Shown: piece by piece, positions 1 to 7,591 of the stretch
Numbering within the stretch: position 1 is the stretch's first letter
How the letters are laid out: each line of letters begins with the position of its first letter
DNA from: Bacteroidota bacterium
Lineage (GTDB): Bacteria > Bacteroidota > Bacteroidia > Flavobacteriales > Schleiferiaceae
DNA length: 35,500 nucleotides
Direction: 5' to 3'
NCBI GenBank assembly: GCA_003045825.1
Contig: PZPA01000011.1
Location: 1 to 35,500, forward strand
Translations under genes and position numbers: made by a program
The notes under the pieces: model-generated
Databases searched by the model: none
What the model was told of the DNA's origin: nothing
The model's input: the letters and a program-made list of their open reading frames with translations, nothing else

Positions 1-2
1 AA

Positions 3-569
3 GACATTACCTGTATTTCCAACAATGCAGGTGTGGACAACTTTGGTCTAGGACTGCTGCTTCAAACCAAGCAGATTAAAAAAATGATTGCCTCTTACGT
101 GGGCGAGAACGACGAGTTTGAGCGTCAGATGCTCTCTGGCGAGCTCGAAGTTGATCTCATTCCTCAAGGAACATTAGCAGAACGCTGTCGCGCTGCTGGA
201 GCAGGGATTCCTGCTTTTTACACCCCTGCAGGCTACGGTACAGAAGTAGCCGAGGGAAAAGAGGTACGCGTGTTTGATGGCAAGCCGCATATTTTGGAAC
301 ATGCTTTTGATGCTCCTTTTGCATTTGTTAAAGCGTGGAAGGGCGACAAAGCCGGCAACCTGATCTTTAAGGGAACGGCACGCAATTTTAATCCGATGAT
401 GGCCATGGCAGGTAAGATAACCGTAGCAGAGGTTGAAGAACTGGTTGAAGTCGGCGAATTGGACCCGAACAGCATTCACATTCCGGGGATCTTCGTGCAA
501 CGCATTTTCCAGGGGGTGGACTACGAGAAACGAATAGAACAACGCACCGTGCGTGCTAAAAGCGAATAA
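3..569 (+). CDS. scoA: Succinyl-CoA:3-ketoacid CoA-transferase subunit A (partial, 5' end off window)
   Basis: Alpha subunit of the heterodimeric CoA-transferase that moves CoA between succinyl-CoA and acetoacetate (ketone body or acetoacetate use; cytoplasmic). The open frame enters from the left edge. Codons before the GTG at 33 already encode family sequence ([13 protein letters not shown]), so that GTG is internal and the true start lies outside. Visible family signatures are the SNNAG/GLGLLL segment, SYVGEN..FERQ, the G-E-L-E-V-(D/E)[10 protein letters not shown] block and the [15 protein letters not shown] glycine-rich loop. About 189 residues of a roughly 230-residue protein are present. 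It ends two bases before scoB, so the two are co-translated. Function is secure; the exact acyl-CoA preference (acetoacetate versus other 3-oxoacids) cannot be read. Confidence 0.93.
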   Translation, partial: DITCISNNAGVDNFGLGLLLQTKQIKKMIASYVGENDEFERQMLSGELEVDLIPQGTLAERCRAAGAGIPAFYTPAGYGTEVAEGKEVRVFDGKPHILEHAFDAPFAFVKAWKGDKAGNLIFKGTARNFNPMMAMAGKITVAEVEELVEVGELDPNSIHIPGIFVQRIFQGVDYEKRIEQRTVRAKSE

Positions 570-571
570 CC

Positions 572-1231
572 ATGGGATTGAGTAAAGATCAAATTGCACA
601 GCGCATTGCCCAAGAACTTCGCGACGGTTGGTACGTAAACTTAGGTATTGGAATTCCAACCTTAGTGGCCAACCACATCCCGCAAGGCATCAATGTGGAG
701 TTTCAAAGTGAAAATGGCATTTTAGGCATGGGACCCTTCCCATTTGAGGGCGAGGAGGATGCGGATTTAATCAACGCAGGCAAGCAAACCATCACGGCAC
801 TGCCGGGTGCGAGCTTCTTTTCCAGCGAGCTCAGTTTCGGAATGATTCGCGGTCAACACGTTCAATTGACCGTTTTGGGCGCCATGGAAGTGAGCGATCG
901 CGGCGATATTGCGAACTGGAAGATTCCAGGAAAAATGGTGAAAGGAATGGGCGGTGCTATGGATTTAGTGGCTTCCGCAGAAAACATCATCGTAGCCATG
1001 CAACACACGAATCGTGCAGGAGAAAGTAAACTCCTCAGTGAATGTTCCTTGCCGCTTACCGGTGTTGCTTGTGTAAAGCGCATTGTAACGGATCTCGCCG
1101 TACTAGAAGTGGACGCTGATCGTGGCTTCGTCTTGATTGAGCGCGCACCTGGAGTAACAGTGGAAGAAATTCAGGCAAAGACCGCAGGTCGCCTAGTAGT
1201 TAAAGGTGATGTACCGGAAATGAAATTTTAA
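572..1231 (+). CDS. scoB: Succinyl-CoA:3-ketoacid CoA-transferase subunit B
   Basis: Beta subunit of the same CoA-transferase; it carries the catalytic glutamate that forms the enzyme-CoA thioester. The N-terminus has the G-I-G-I-P-T-L-V motif (about residues 25-32), followed by the [10 protein letters not shown] active-site motif in which Glu47 is the expected nucleophile. The GGAMDLV segment and the C-terminal L-x-E-x-A-P-G-V-T stretch are also typical. At 219 residues it has normal family length. The ATG lies two bases after the scoA stop, indicating a two-gene operon. Transcription should end at the hairpin just downstream, shared with the converging efflux operon. Confidence 0.95.
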   Translation: MGLSKDQIAQRIAQELRDGWYVNLGIGIPTLVANHIPQGINVEFQSENGILGMGPFPFEGEEDADLINAGKQTITALPGASFFSSELSFGMIRGQHVQLTVLGAMEVSDRGDIANWKIPGKMVKGMGGAMDLVASAENIIVAMQHTNRAGESKLLSECSLPLTGVACVKRIVTDLAVLEVDADRGFVLIERAPGVTVEEIQAKTAGRLVVKGDVPEMKF

Positions 1232-1248
1232 GGCCTTGGCCGAGGAAT

Positions 1249-1277
1249 AAAAAAGGCGCCCAATGGGCGCCTTTTTT
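1249..1277. terminator. Bidirectional rho-independent terminator between scoB and the efflux operon
   Basis: A 13-bp perfect inverted repeat (six A, then GGCGCCC) with a 3-nt AAT loop and a matching run of six T. It has a poly-U tail on both strands, so it can stop scoAB transcripts on the plus strand and the efflux operon on the minus strand. It lies 17 bases after scoB and 6 bases after the tolC-like stop. Confidence 0.92.
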
Positions 1278-1283
1278 GTTTGC

Positions 1284-2597
1284 TTAAAGGTCAAACGCTT
1301 GAACCAATTGCCACAGGGCAATGTGTGCATTCCGCGCTTGGAATAGGGCCGCAGTTTTACCGTTTTCGGCATTGAGCAAACCCAATTGCGCTTCACGGAA
1401 TTCCAAAAAACTGAGCTGACCCCGGTGGTAACGTTCTTTCGTTTTCTCGAAATTTTGTTGCGCCACTAAAACATTCTTTTGCTCCAATTCATATTTCGCC
1501 TGTGCATTTACAAATACCTCTGCTGCATTGCGTACTGAAGTAGCAATATTCTCTTCCGCCTGCAACCTGCGTCGCGATGCAATCTCCATATCTAAAGCAG
1601 CATTTTGACGTTGTGTTCTGCTGCGACCGCCGCCAAAAATATCATAAGAAAGGGTGAGCCCTGCATTCAAACCTGTTTGTTGCGAAGCACTCAGAAAGCC
1701 TGCTTCTGCTTGACTTTGGTTGAGTCCATAACTCATTTGTGCACTCACAGTGGGAAATAGGGTGCTTTGGGAAAGCTGGTACTGCAATTGTGCCGTTTCT
1801 TCACCCATTCGAACCAATTGTAAACTTGGATTATGAGCCAATGCCGCGTCCACCATCGCTTCCAGCGCCATGGGCATAGCGAACGTATCGCTTACTGTTT
1901 CCGTCACTTCAAAATCTGCCGAAAGCCCAGCAAACGAACGAAACGTGTTCTTAGCATTGGCGAGTTGCGCGCGGGCATCCATCAAGGTTATTTTATCCCT
2001 GTTCAACGCCACCTCTGCGGACAACAACTCTGTCGAATTTGAACCGCCCAAAGAATGGGTCAATTTCGCACGCTCGTAACGGTCTAAACTTATAGTCATG
2101 TTCGCTTCAGCCGTCCCTATAGTCTCTTGAAGTAAAGCAATGGCATAGTATTGACTATGTGCTTGAGCCACCGTGGCATTCATTTGCTGTAGTTCCTGTA
2201 CACTCGCCATCGCAGCAGCCTTCTTCAAAACTCCGTAAGTCCGTTGCAAAGCACCACCAGAAAAGAGGATTTGGCTCAATGCTAAAGACGCATTTTGAGC
2301 GGCACTTTGTGCCCCATCTACCACTTGACTCTGGCCCGTTGCAAATTCAAGATCTGAATTCTGATTACTGTAATTTGCTCCGGCAGTGGCGCGCAATGCG
2401 GGCAATGCTCCCGCATTGCCCAGCGTCGCACTATTCTCGGCTTGTTCGCGCTGCAGGGCTACCACATACAAATCGTGGTTGTATTCCAACGCAGCAGCAA
2501 CAGCAGCGTCTAAGGAGAGTAATGTAGGTTTTGACTCCTGTGAAGTAGCACTAAGGAGAACACCTAAGAACAGCACTAGGGTTACGACTTTATTCAT
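1284..2597 (-). CDS. TolC family outer-membrane efflux channel protein
   Basis: Outer-membrane channel of a tripartite RND pump. The 437-residue protein begins with a signal peptide (hydrophobic residues 4-16, cleavage likely near residue 19), followed by two homologous OEP halves rich in Ala, Gln and Leu coiled-coil helices. Examples are the segment beginning LDAAVAAALEYNHDL near residue 28 and its counterpart AMVDAALAHNPSL near residue 250. The pattern of A-x-x-x-N-x-x-L helix starts and beta-barrel segments with S/G-rich turns fits the TolC/OprM superfamily. It is the last gene of the adaptor-permease-channel operon; its start overlaps the permease stop by 8 bases, implying translational coupling. 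Substrate is unknown. Confidence 0.93.
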   Translation of the reverse strand: MNKVVTLVLFLGVLLSATSQESKPTLLSLDAAVAAALEYNHDLYVVALQREQAENSATLGNAGALPALRATAGANYSNQNSDLEFATGQSQVVDGAQSAAQNASLALSQILFSGGALQRTYGVLKKAAAMASVQELQQMNATVAQAHSQYYAIALLQETIGTAEANMTISLDRYERAKLTHSLGGSNSTELLSAEVALNRDKITLMDARAQLANAKNTFRSFAGLSADFEVTETVSDTFAMPMALEAMVDAALAHNPSLQLVRMGEETAQLQYQLSQSTLFPTVSAQMSYGLNQSQAEAGFLSASQQTGLNAGLTLSYDIFGGGRSRTQRQNAALDMEIASRRRLQAEENIATSVRNAAEVFVNAQAKYELEQKNVLVAQQNFEKTKERYHRGQLSFLEFREAQLGLLNAENGKTAALFQARNAHIALWQLVQAFDL

Positions 2598-5500
2598 GGT
2601 CTTCTGCTTTATTCAATTCATTAAAGTAGGTCTCGGTTGCCATCTCCCTAATCGCTGGTTCTACGGACTCACGAGTCGGTCTTTCCCCCGTCCAGAAATG
2701 CTTCAAGTTCACGCGCGAATCGTTCACCAGTGCCATGAGCGAAGGCAATACGACCAACGTTAAAAGTGTAGCAAACCCAATACCGTAGGCAATTGAAACG
2801 GCCATAGGAATAAGAAATTGAGCCTGGAATGAGGTTTCTAAAATTAAGGGGGCTAGACCAGCAACGGTGGTGACTGTGGTCAAGAAAATGGCACGGAATC
2901 GGCTCAAGCCTGCATTATAAATAGCCTCATAAACAGGCTGTCCACTCTTTACGTTCAAATTATACTTACTAACCAGTACTAAAGAATCGTTTACAATGAT
3001 TCCAATCAATGCCACCACGCCAAGGAAACTCAAAATTGACATCGGCATGCCGTGCAGCCAGTGTCCCCATGCTACACCCGTCATACTCAACGGAATCAAA
3101 AGCATAATGACAATGGTCTGAATCAACGAGCGGAAGGTAAAAGTGATGGTCAATACAATAAGAAAGAGAATCAACGGCATGACCGTTTTTGAACTGTCTT
3201 GGGTTTTCTGACTTTCCTTCTGCTGGCCTTCATAACGCGCATCTACGGAAGGAAATTGGGCAAATATTGCAGGCAATATATCACTCTGTATTTGCGCCAA
3301 AAGTGCCGGTGCAGATCCATTTGGGCTAGCTAGATTGGTCTCAACTCGAAATTCTCGCTGTCCGTCCAGGTGGTTGATGTTTACCGTTCCTCGTTCAATC
3401 GTATACGTGGCCAATTCTCTTAGCGGCACGCTTCCCTGGGGCGTAGTGATCAGCAATTCCTCTAAGTCCCATAACTTCTTACGGTCCTTCTCTGCCAAAC
3501 GTACCCAAACCTTTACTTCGTCTTCACCTCGCTGCAAGCGTTGCACTTGCGCACCAAAGAAAGACTCACGCACCTGAGTCATAATGCCCCCGGGGGTGAG
3601 CCCTAAGTAACGCGCTTTATCTGTCAATTCTAACGTAACCTCACGAATCCCTTTCTGGTCGTTATCAATAACGTCCGTCAACGCATCCATGCTTTTAAGT
3701 TTGGATTTTAAAATCTCCTTCGCAGCCTTCAACGCTTCGAGGTCATAGGACACCAACGAAATTGAGATCGGCTTGCCAAAAGCTTGCGCTCCACCGAAAC
3801 TCAGATTGTCCGCACCTGGGATTTCTCCGGCAGCTTTTCGTATGTCGTTTTGAATAAGGAACGATGGTGTTAATCGTGTTTCTGAATCCAGGAGATTTAC
3901 GTTTAATCGGGCCTTAGAGGTCAGCGGGCCTACATTTTTCTGTACGGCAACCACCACATCTAAACCGTCTTCGCGTTCCGCTTTGTACTGCTCATTCACG
4001 CGCCAAACAGCATCTTCAATGTGGTTGATCCATTTCAAAGTCACCTCGTCGTTCGTCCCCGCAGGCATGTCAAGGTTGATGTCTATGTTATCGCGCTCAA
4101 TGAAAGGGAAAAATTGAGTCCTAATAATTCCACCACCAATGGCACCAAAGGTCACCAGCATGATTGCAAAGAAGAATGCAAGGGTAATCAACTTATTGTT
4201 GAGCGACCACCTCAAAAACGGGGCATAGTAGCGGTCTCTAAATTTGAAAAGCGCACCCGTAGCTATGCGCTGTACCGGATTCATTTTCTCATCGCGTTGA
4301 AGCTTTGCATGGCTCAAGTGAGTCGGTAAGAACAATAAACCCTCCACTAAAGACACCGCCAAGGTTGCCACCACGATAAAGGCCATTTCAGAGAAGAAAT
4401 CGCCCGGACGGCCCGCTAAGAAAAAGAAGGAAGAAAACGCAATAATGGTCGTTAAGACAGCGCTAACTACGGATGGAATAACCTCCAATGTCCCTTCCAG
4501 TGCTGCCCGCATGAGCGGCTTTCCTTTTTCAAAATGTGCGTAGATGTTCTCTGCAATTACTATCCCGTCATCTACGAGAATACCAATGACTACAATCATC
4601 CCAAAGAGCGAGATTACATTGATGGTAATCCCAAATTGCGTGGCAAGAATGAACATACCGGCAAACGAGACAGGAATTCCGATAGCAACCCAAAAGGCCA
4701 ATCGCCAATTCAAAAACAGAGTCAACAACAATAACACCAGGAAGAAACCTAGCAAACCGTTCTCGAACAATAGATCCTTCCGTTGATCCAAAGTCACCGA
4801 AAAATCACGAATCACATCGATCTGCATGTTCCCCGTGCTGGCATTGTATGAATCTACATACCCGCGCAAATATTCACAGGTTTGCAGGAGGTCTTCTTCA
4901 TCCGTGTTATTTACGGTAATCTCTACCGATGGAATGCCATTAAATTCTGCACGCGTTGGCGCATCGGCCCAGCGATTTCTTACTGTACCTACATCCTTAA
5001 GACGCAGTGTTTCGCCGCTTGGACGCGCATAGACTATAATGTTTTGAAGCGCTTCTGCGTCGTATTGTTTGTTGCGCGAACGAATGAGCATTTCTTCCTG
5101 CGTACCCTTAATGGTACCACCGGTAATATCTAGGTTTGTTGTGCGCAATGCAGTGGCAATCTGGCTTAAAGAAAGATTGTACTTACGCAGGGTACTTTTA
5201 TCTAGAGCAATTTCTATTTCTTCATCTGGAAAACCGCCTAAGGAAATTTTAGAAATTCCTTCTACCAAACGCAGCTCACGTTCTATGCGTCGCGCCTCTT
5301 GTTTCAAGCTAACAAGGTCTACTCCCTCGCCGCTCAACGCCATACTAACTGCAAGGGTAAGGTTTTCTCGTTTCGCAACCCGAATAGGCTCCATGCCGGT
5401 CGGAAAAGAGGGGACGCTTTCAACCGCATTTTTCACGTCTTCCAACACAAGATCTGTATCGTAGCCCTTTATAACCTCAACACTGATCGTCGCGCTGTTC

Positions 5501-5760
5501 TCAGATGAGGTAGACGTGTATTGCTCTACACCCGTCAATCCTTTAAGGTTCTGCTCAATTTTATTGACGACGCCTTCTTCCATCTCTTCAGGAGAAGCAC
5601 CTGGATAAACTGCCGTAACCGTTATATTCCTCGACTCTACTAAAGGGAAAAACGTTGTGTTCAGGGCGTTGTAGCTGACCCATCCGAAAAAGAAGATTCC
5701 GATGAGCAGTGTGTCTACCCCTACGGGATATTTAATAAAAAATTCTATGAGTTTTTTCAT
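2590..5760 (-). CDS. RND-family efflux permease (AcrB/HAE1-like)
   Basis: Inner-membrane proton-driven export pump, 1056 residues, the usual size. Seen in order: N-terminal TM1 (about 10-30), first periplasmic porter domain starting with F-P-x-V/L-E-x-R and the VYPGASPEEMEE motif (51-62), TM2-TM6 with the proton-relay pair Asp397-Asp398 in the GILVDDGIVIAEN motif, TM7, a second porter domain, and TM8-12. The TM10 equivalent reads GIIVNDSLVLVSKYN, so the lysine of AcrB is replaced by Asn-Asp, as in a subgroup of RND permeases. The gene starts 12 bases after the adaptor gene and overlaps the channel gene. Substrate range is not predictable; the TetR control suggests an inducible drug, bile-like or lipid compound. 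Confidence 0.95.
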   Translation of the reverse strand: MKKLIEFFIKYPVGVDTLLIGIFFFGWVSYNALNTTFFPLVESRNITVTAVYPGASPEEMEEGVVNKIEQNLKGLTGVEQYTSTSSENSATISVEVIKGYDTDLVLEDVKNAVESVPSFPTGMEPIRVAKRENLTLAVSMALSGEGVDLVSLKQEARRIERELRLVEGISKISLGGFPDEEIEIALDKSTLRKYNLSLSQIATALRTTNLDITGGTIKGTQEEMLIRSRNKQYDAEALQNIIVYARPSGETLRLKDVGTVRNRWADAPTRAEFNGIPSVEITVNNTDEEDLLQTCEYLRGYVDSYNASTGNMQIDVIRDFSVTLDQRKDLLFENGLLGFFLVLLLLTLFLNWRLAFWVAIGIPVSFAGMFILATQFGITINVISLFGMIVVIGILVDDGIVIAENIYAHFEKGKPLMRAALEGTLEVIPSVVSAVLTTIIAFSSFFFLAGRPGDFFSEMAFIVVATLAVSLVEGLLFLPTHLSHAKLQRDEKMNPVQRIATGALFKFRDRYYAPFLRWSLNNKLITLAFFFAIMLVTFGAIGGGIIRTQFFPFIERDNIDINLDMPAGTNDEVTLKWINHIEDAVWRVNEQYKAEREDGLDVVVAVQKNVGPLTSKARLNVNLLDSETRLTPSFLIQNDIRKAAGEIPGADNLSFGGAQAFGKPISISLVSYDLEALKAAKEILKSKLKSMDALTDVIDNDQKGIREVTLELTDKARYLGLTPGGIMTQVRESFFGAQVQRLQRGEDEVKVWVRLAEKDRKKLWDLEELLITTPQGSVPLRELATYTIERGTVNINHLDGQREFRVETNLASPNGSAPALLAQIQSDILPAIFAQFPSVDARYEGQQKESQKTQDSSKTVMPLILFLIVLTITFTFRSLIQTIVIMLLIPLSMTGVAWGHWLHGMPMSILSFLGVVALIGIIVNDSLVLVSKYNLNVKSGQPVYEAIYNAGLSRFRAIFLTTVTTVAGLAPLILETSFQAQFLIPMAVSIAYGIGFATLLTLVVLPSLMALVNDSRVNLKHFWTGERPTRESVEPAIREMATETYFNELNKAEDHE

Positions 5761-5772
5761 CGCTGGCTTCGG

Positions 5773-6888
5773 TTAATTTTTTACCGCTACAACGATGGTT
5801 CCAGATGCTGCTTTGAGCGTTGGCGCATCAGCGAGCAACTGCCCGTTCTTGAGTCCTTTGATGACAATACTTTCATCAAGCCATTCCACTACTTCGACAG
5901 CAGTTTTCGCAAGTAAAGAATCCGATTCCACGGTATACACGTATTCGTTATCAAAAACCATATAAGCCGGTACGCGAAGGGCATCATACACCTCAACGTT
6001 AGCAATAGTTCCTGTGAGGTACATGCCTTCTTTGAGATCATCGCCACGAAGTGAAGCAATGAGGTTGATGTTTTGGCTTGCATCATCTACAACAGGGCTA
6101 ATACGATCTATCTGACCTTTCCAGGTACCCTTGCGATCCGGGCTAGTGAACGTAATGGACTGGCCCAATTTTAATTCGTCTGCATAGGACAAAGTCACGG
6201 CCCCCTTCAATTCAAAGCCGCCGGATCCAACAAAACTTCCCAGAGCCCTTCCTGGACTCACTAAATTTCCTTTTTTCACTGAGGCCTGAGCCACAACCCC
6301 ATCAAAAGGCGCTCGAATACAAAACTTCTCTAAACGCTCTTCGGCGCTTTTAACTTGATAGTAGGCAGTAGGTATACCACGAGCAATCAAGAATTTCTCC
6401 AGCTTGGTCGCCGTCTTTGGCATCGGTACTAATGAGCTATTGAGACTCAACGCATCATAATAGGCTTCCCAAGCCGCGTAAGCTTCTGGGTAATCTGCAT
6501 TTAAATCAGGTAAAATGGCCAGTACACTATTGATAAAACTACCTTTAAGACCCATCACGTTCGCCTGCGCTTCCGCATTGTCCAATTGCAACATGATCTG
6601 CCCCTTCCTAAATGCAACACCTTCCAAGAACGGTGCATCCCCATCCAAAAAAGTCCCACTAACTTCGGCCAATAAGTCTACACGCTCTGTAGCGCTCAAC
6701 TTCCCATATACAGTTATGGGCAAGGCAATGGTATCGTTCGCAACTTCAATCACTTTTACGCGCGGCTTAATCCTATCTTCACGTATTTCCTCCTTCGTCG
6801 ACATCGCGCTTAGCTTGCCTTTGACGAAAATTCCTATTGCAAGAATCGCCAGAGCGACTACAATATTTCTGATCAATTTACTATTCAT
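5773..6888 (-). CDS. RND efflux periplasmic adaptor (membrane fusion protein, HlyD/AcrA type)
   Basis: Periplasmic adaptor linking the permease to the TolC-like channel. 371 residues: one N-terminal hydrophobic helix (about 7-24) as anchor or uncleaved signal, a beta-barrel/lipoyl half from about residue 60 (VYGKLSATERVDLLAEVSGT), a helical hairpin region (about 105-190), the returning lipoyl half with the APFDGVVAQASVKKGNLVSPG motif (about 198-220), then the beta-barrel and membrane-proximal domains. The hairpin has an aromatic and proline-rich section (near residues 125-160) less heptad-regular than AcrA. It is the first gene of the operon; a TetR-type operator lies about 120 bases upstream. 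Confidence 0.93.
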   Translation of the reverse strand: MNSKLIRNIVVALAILAIGIFVKGKLSAMSTKEEIREDRIKPRVKVIEVANDTIALPITVYGKLSATERVDLLAEVSGTFLDGDAPFLEGVAFRKGQIMLQLDNAEAQANVMGLKGSFINSVLAILPDLNADYPEAYAAWEAYYDALSLNSSLVPMPKTATKLEKFLIARGIPTAYYQVKSAEERLEKFCIRAPFDGVVAQASVKKGNLVSPGRALGSFVGSGGFELKGAVTLSYADELKLGQSITFTSPDRKGTWKGQIDRISPVVDDASQNINLIASLRGDDLKEGMYLTGTIANVEVYDALRVPAYMVFDNEYVYTVESDSLLAKTAVEVVEWLDESIVIKGLKNGQLLADAPTLKAASGTIVVAVKN

Positions 6889-7006
6889 GTGTATTTAGGT
6901 TAGTTATATGTATTTCGTACCGTCGTATTTCTTCAAAAAAGCCCATTCCCCTGAGTCCTGCAAGGAAAACCACTTTGCATCGACTCTCATCGCATATATT
7001 TTGTGT

Positions 7007-7030
7007 AAATAAGTAAGTACTCACTCATTT
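7007..7030. promoter_or_regulatory. Candidate TetR-family operator upstream of the efflux operon
   Basis: Imperfect 24-bp palindrome: AAATAAGTAAGT followed by ACTCACTCATTT, with 10 of 12 positions symmetric. It overlaps the stop codon of the tetR gene and lies 119 bases upstream of the adaptor start. Its core GTAAGT-nn-TCACT is the same as in the operator over the tetR start (12 of 16 positions identical when aligned), which suggests one repressor binds both. Binding itself is inferred. Confidence 0.65.
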
Positions 7031-7548
7031 ATTAACAATTCTCGCAATCCACGCAAACACAAAACGCTGCTTTCTTCATCTCCGTGAAAGGCCAACAGCA
7101 ATGTTCGTTCCAACACCTCAACTGCAGTGCGTGCAACCGCTTCCTCCGAACCATGACCCACGCTCGATATGGCCCAACGCAAACGTTCCATTACAAAAGA
7201 ATCCATTTCTCGACGCACCAGGTCTTCCTGCGTTATCCGAATCATTGCTATCCAAGCGAGTAAATCGGGACTATTTTTGAATTTATCAAGCTGAATAGAA
7301 GTAAACGAGCGCAATACTTCAGTAGGATCGGCATCGTTTAAGAAACCGTAAATCAATCCGGCTCGTGCTCTTTCACCCGCAGACAACACCGCCAGAGCAA
7401 GACCGTTTTTAGATTTAAAATGGCGGAATATCAGCGCTTCACTTACGCCTGCATGCGCCGCTATTTTTGCCGTCGACATCCCCGTGAGGCCGTGTGCAGC
7501 AATAAGCGTTTGAGCGCTTTGAAGTAATGCTTGTTGTTTTTCAGTCAT
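7021..7548 (-). CDS. TetR/AcrR family transcriptional repressor (efflux regulator)
   Basis: DNA-binding repressor, 175 residues. The N-terminal HTH (about residues 20-47) reads GLTGMSTAKIAAHAGVSEAL followed by IFRHFKSKNGL, the classic TetR recognition helix ending in Y/F-x-H/Y-F. The C-terminal helical half (about 60-175) is the ligand and dimer domain and is not conserved enough to name a ligand. It sits immediately upstream of and codirectional with the adaptor-permease-channel operon, and a perfect palindrome covers its own start codon. This is the usual layout of an autoregulated efflux repressor relieved by a pump substrate. Confidence 0.92.
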   Translation of the reverse strand: MTEKQQALLQSAQTLIAAHGLTGMSTAKIAAHAGVSEALIFRHFKSKNGLALAVLSAGERARAGLIYGFLNDADPTEVLRSFTSIQLDKFKNSPDLLAWIAMIRITQEDLVRREMDSFVMERLRWAISSVGHGSEEAVARTAVEVLERTLLLAFHGDEESSVLCLRGLRELLINE

Positions 7549-7568
7549 TGTAAGTGTTCACTTACAAT
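7547..7568. promoter_or_regulatory. Perfect palindromic TetR operator over the tetR start codon
   Basis: A perfect 22-bp palindrome: the half-site ATTGTAAGTG, a TT centre and the exact complement CACTTACAAT. It covers the first base pairs of the tetR start codon and its leader, in the 43-bp gap between the tetR start and the polA stop. Symmetry, length and position are those of TetR-family autoregulatory operators. A shorter inverted repeat, ATACAA-AAA-TTGTAT (7570-7584), adjoins it and may belong to the promoter. Confidence 0.8.
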
Positions 7569-7591
7569 AATACAAAAATTGTATCCGGAAA

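Noticed and set aside
33-569. GTG at 33 as the start of scoA
   Set aside because: The same frame upstream (from base 3) already encodes conserved CoA-transferase sequence, so the gene continues past the left edge.
174-659. 161-codon minus-strand frame opposite scoA/scoB
   Set aside because: No recognisable domain and fully antisense to two convincing genes; the same applies to the other long antisense frames over the RND, polA, GH5, susC and kbl genes.
7570-7584. ATACAA-AAA-TTGTAT hairpin as polA terminator
   Set aside because: A weak six-pair A/T stem without a GC core; more likely part of the tetR promoter or chance.
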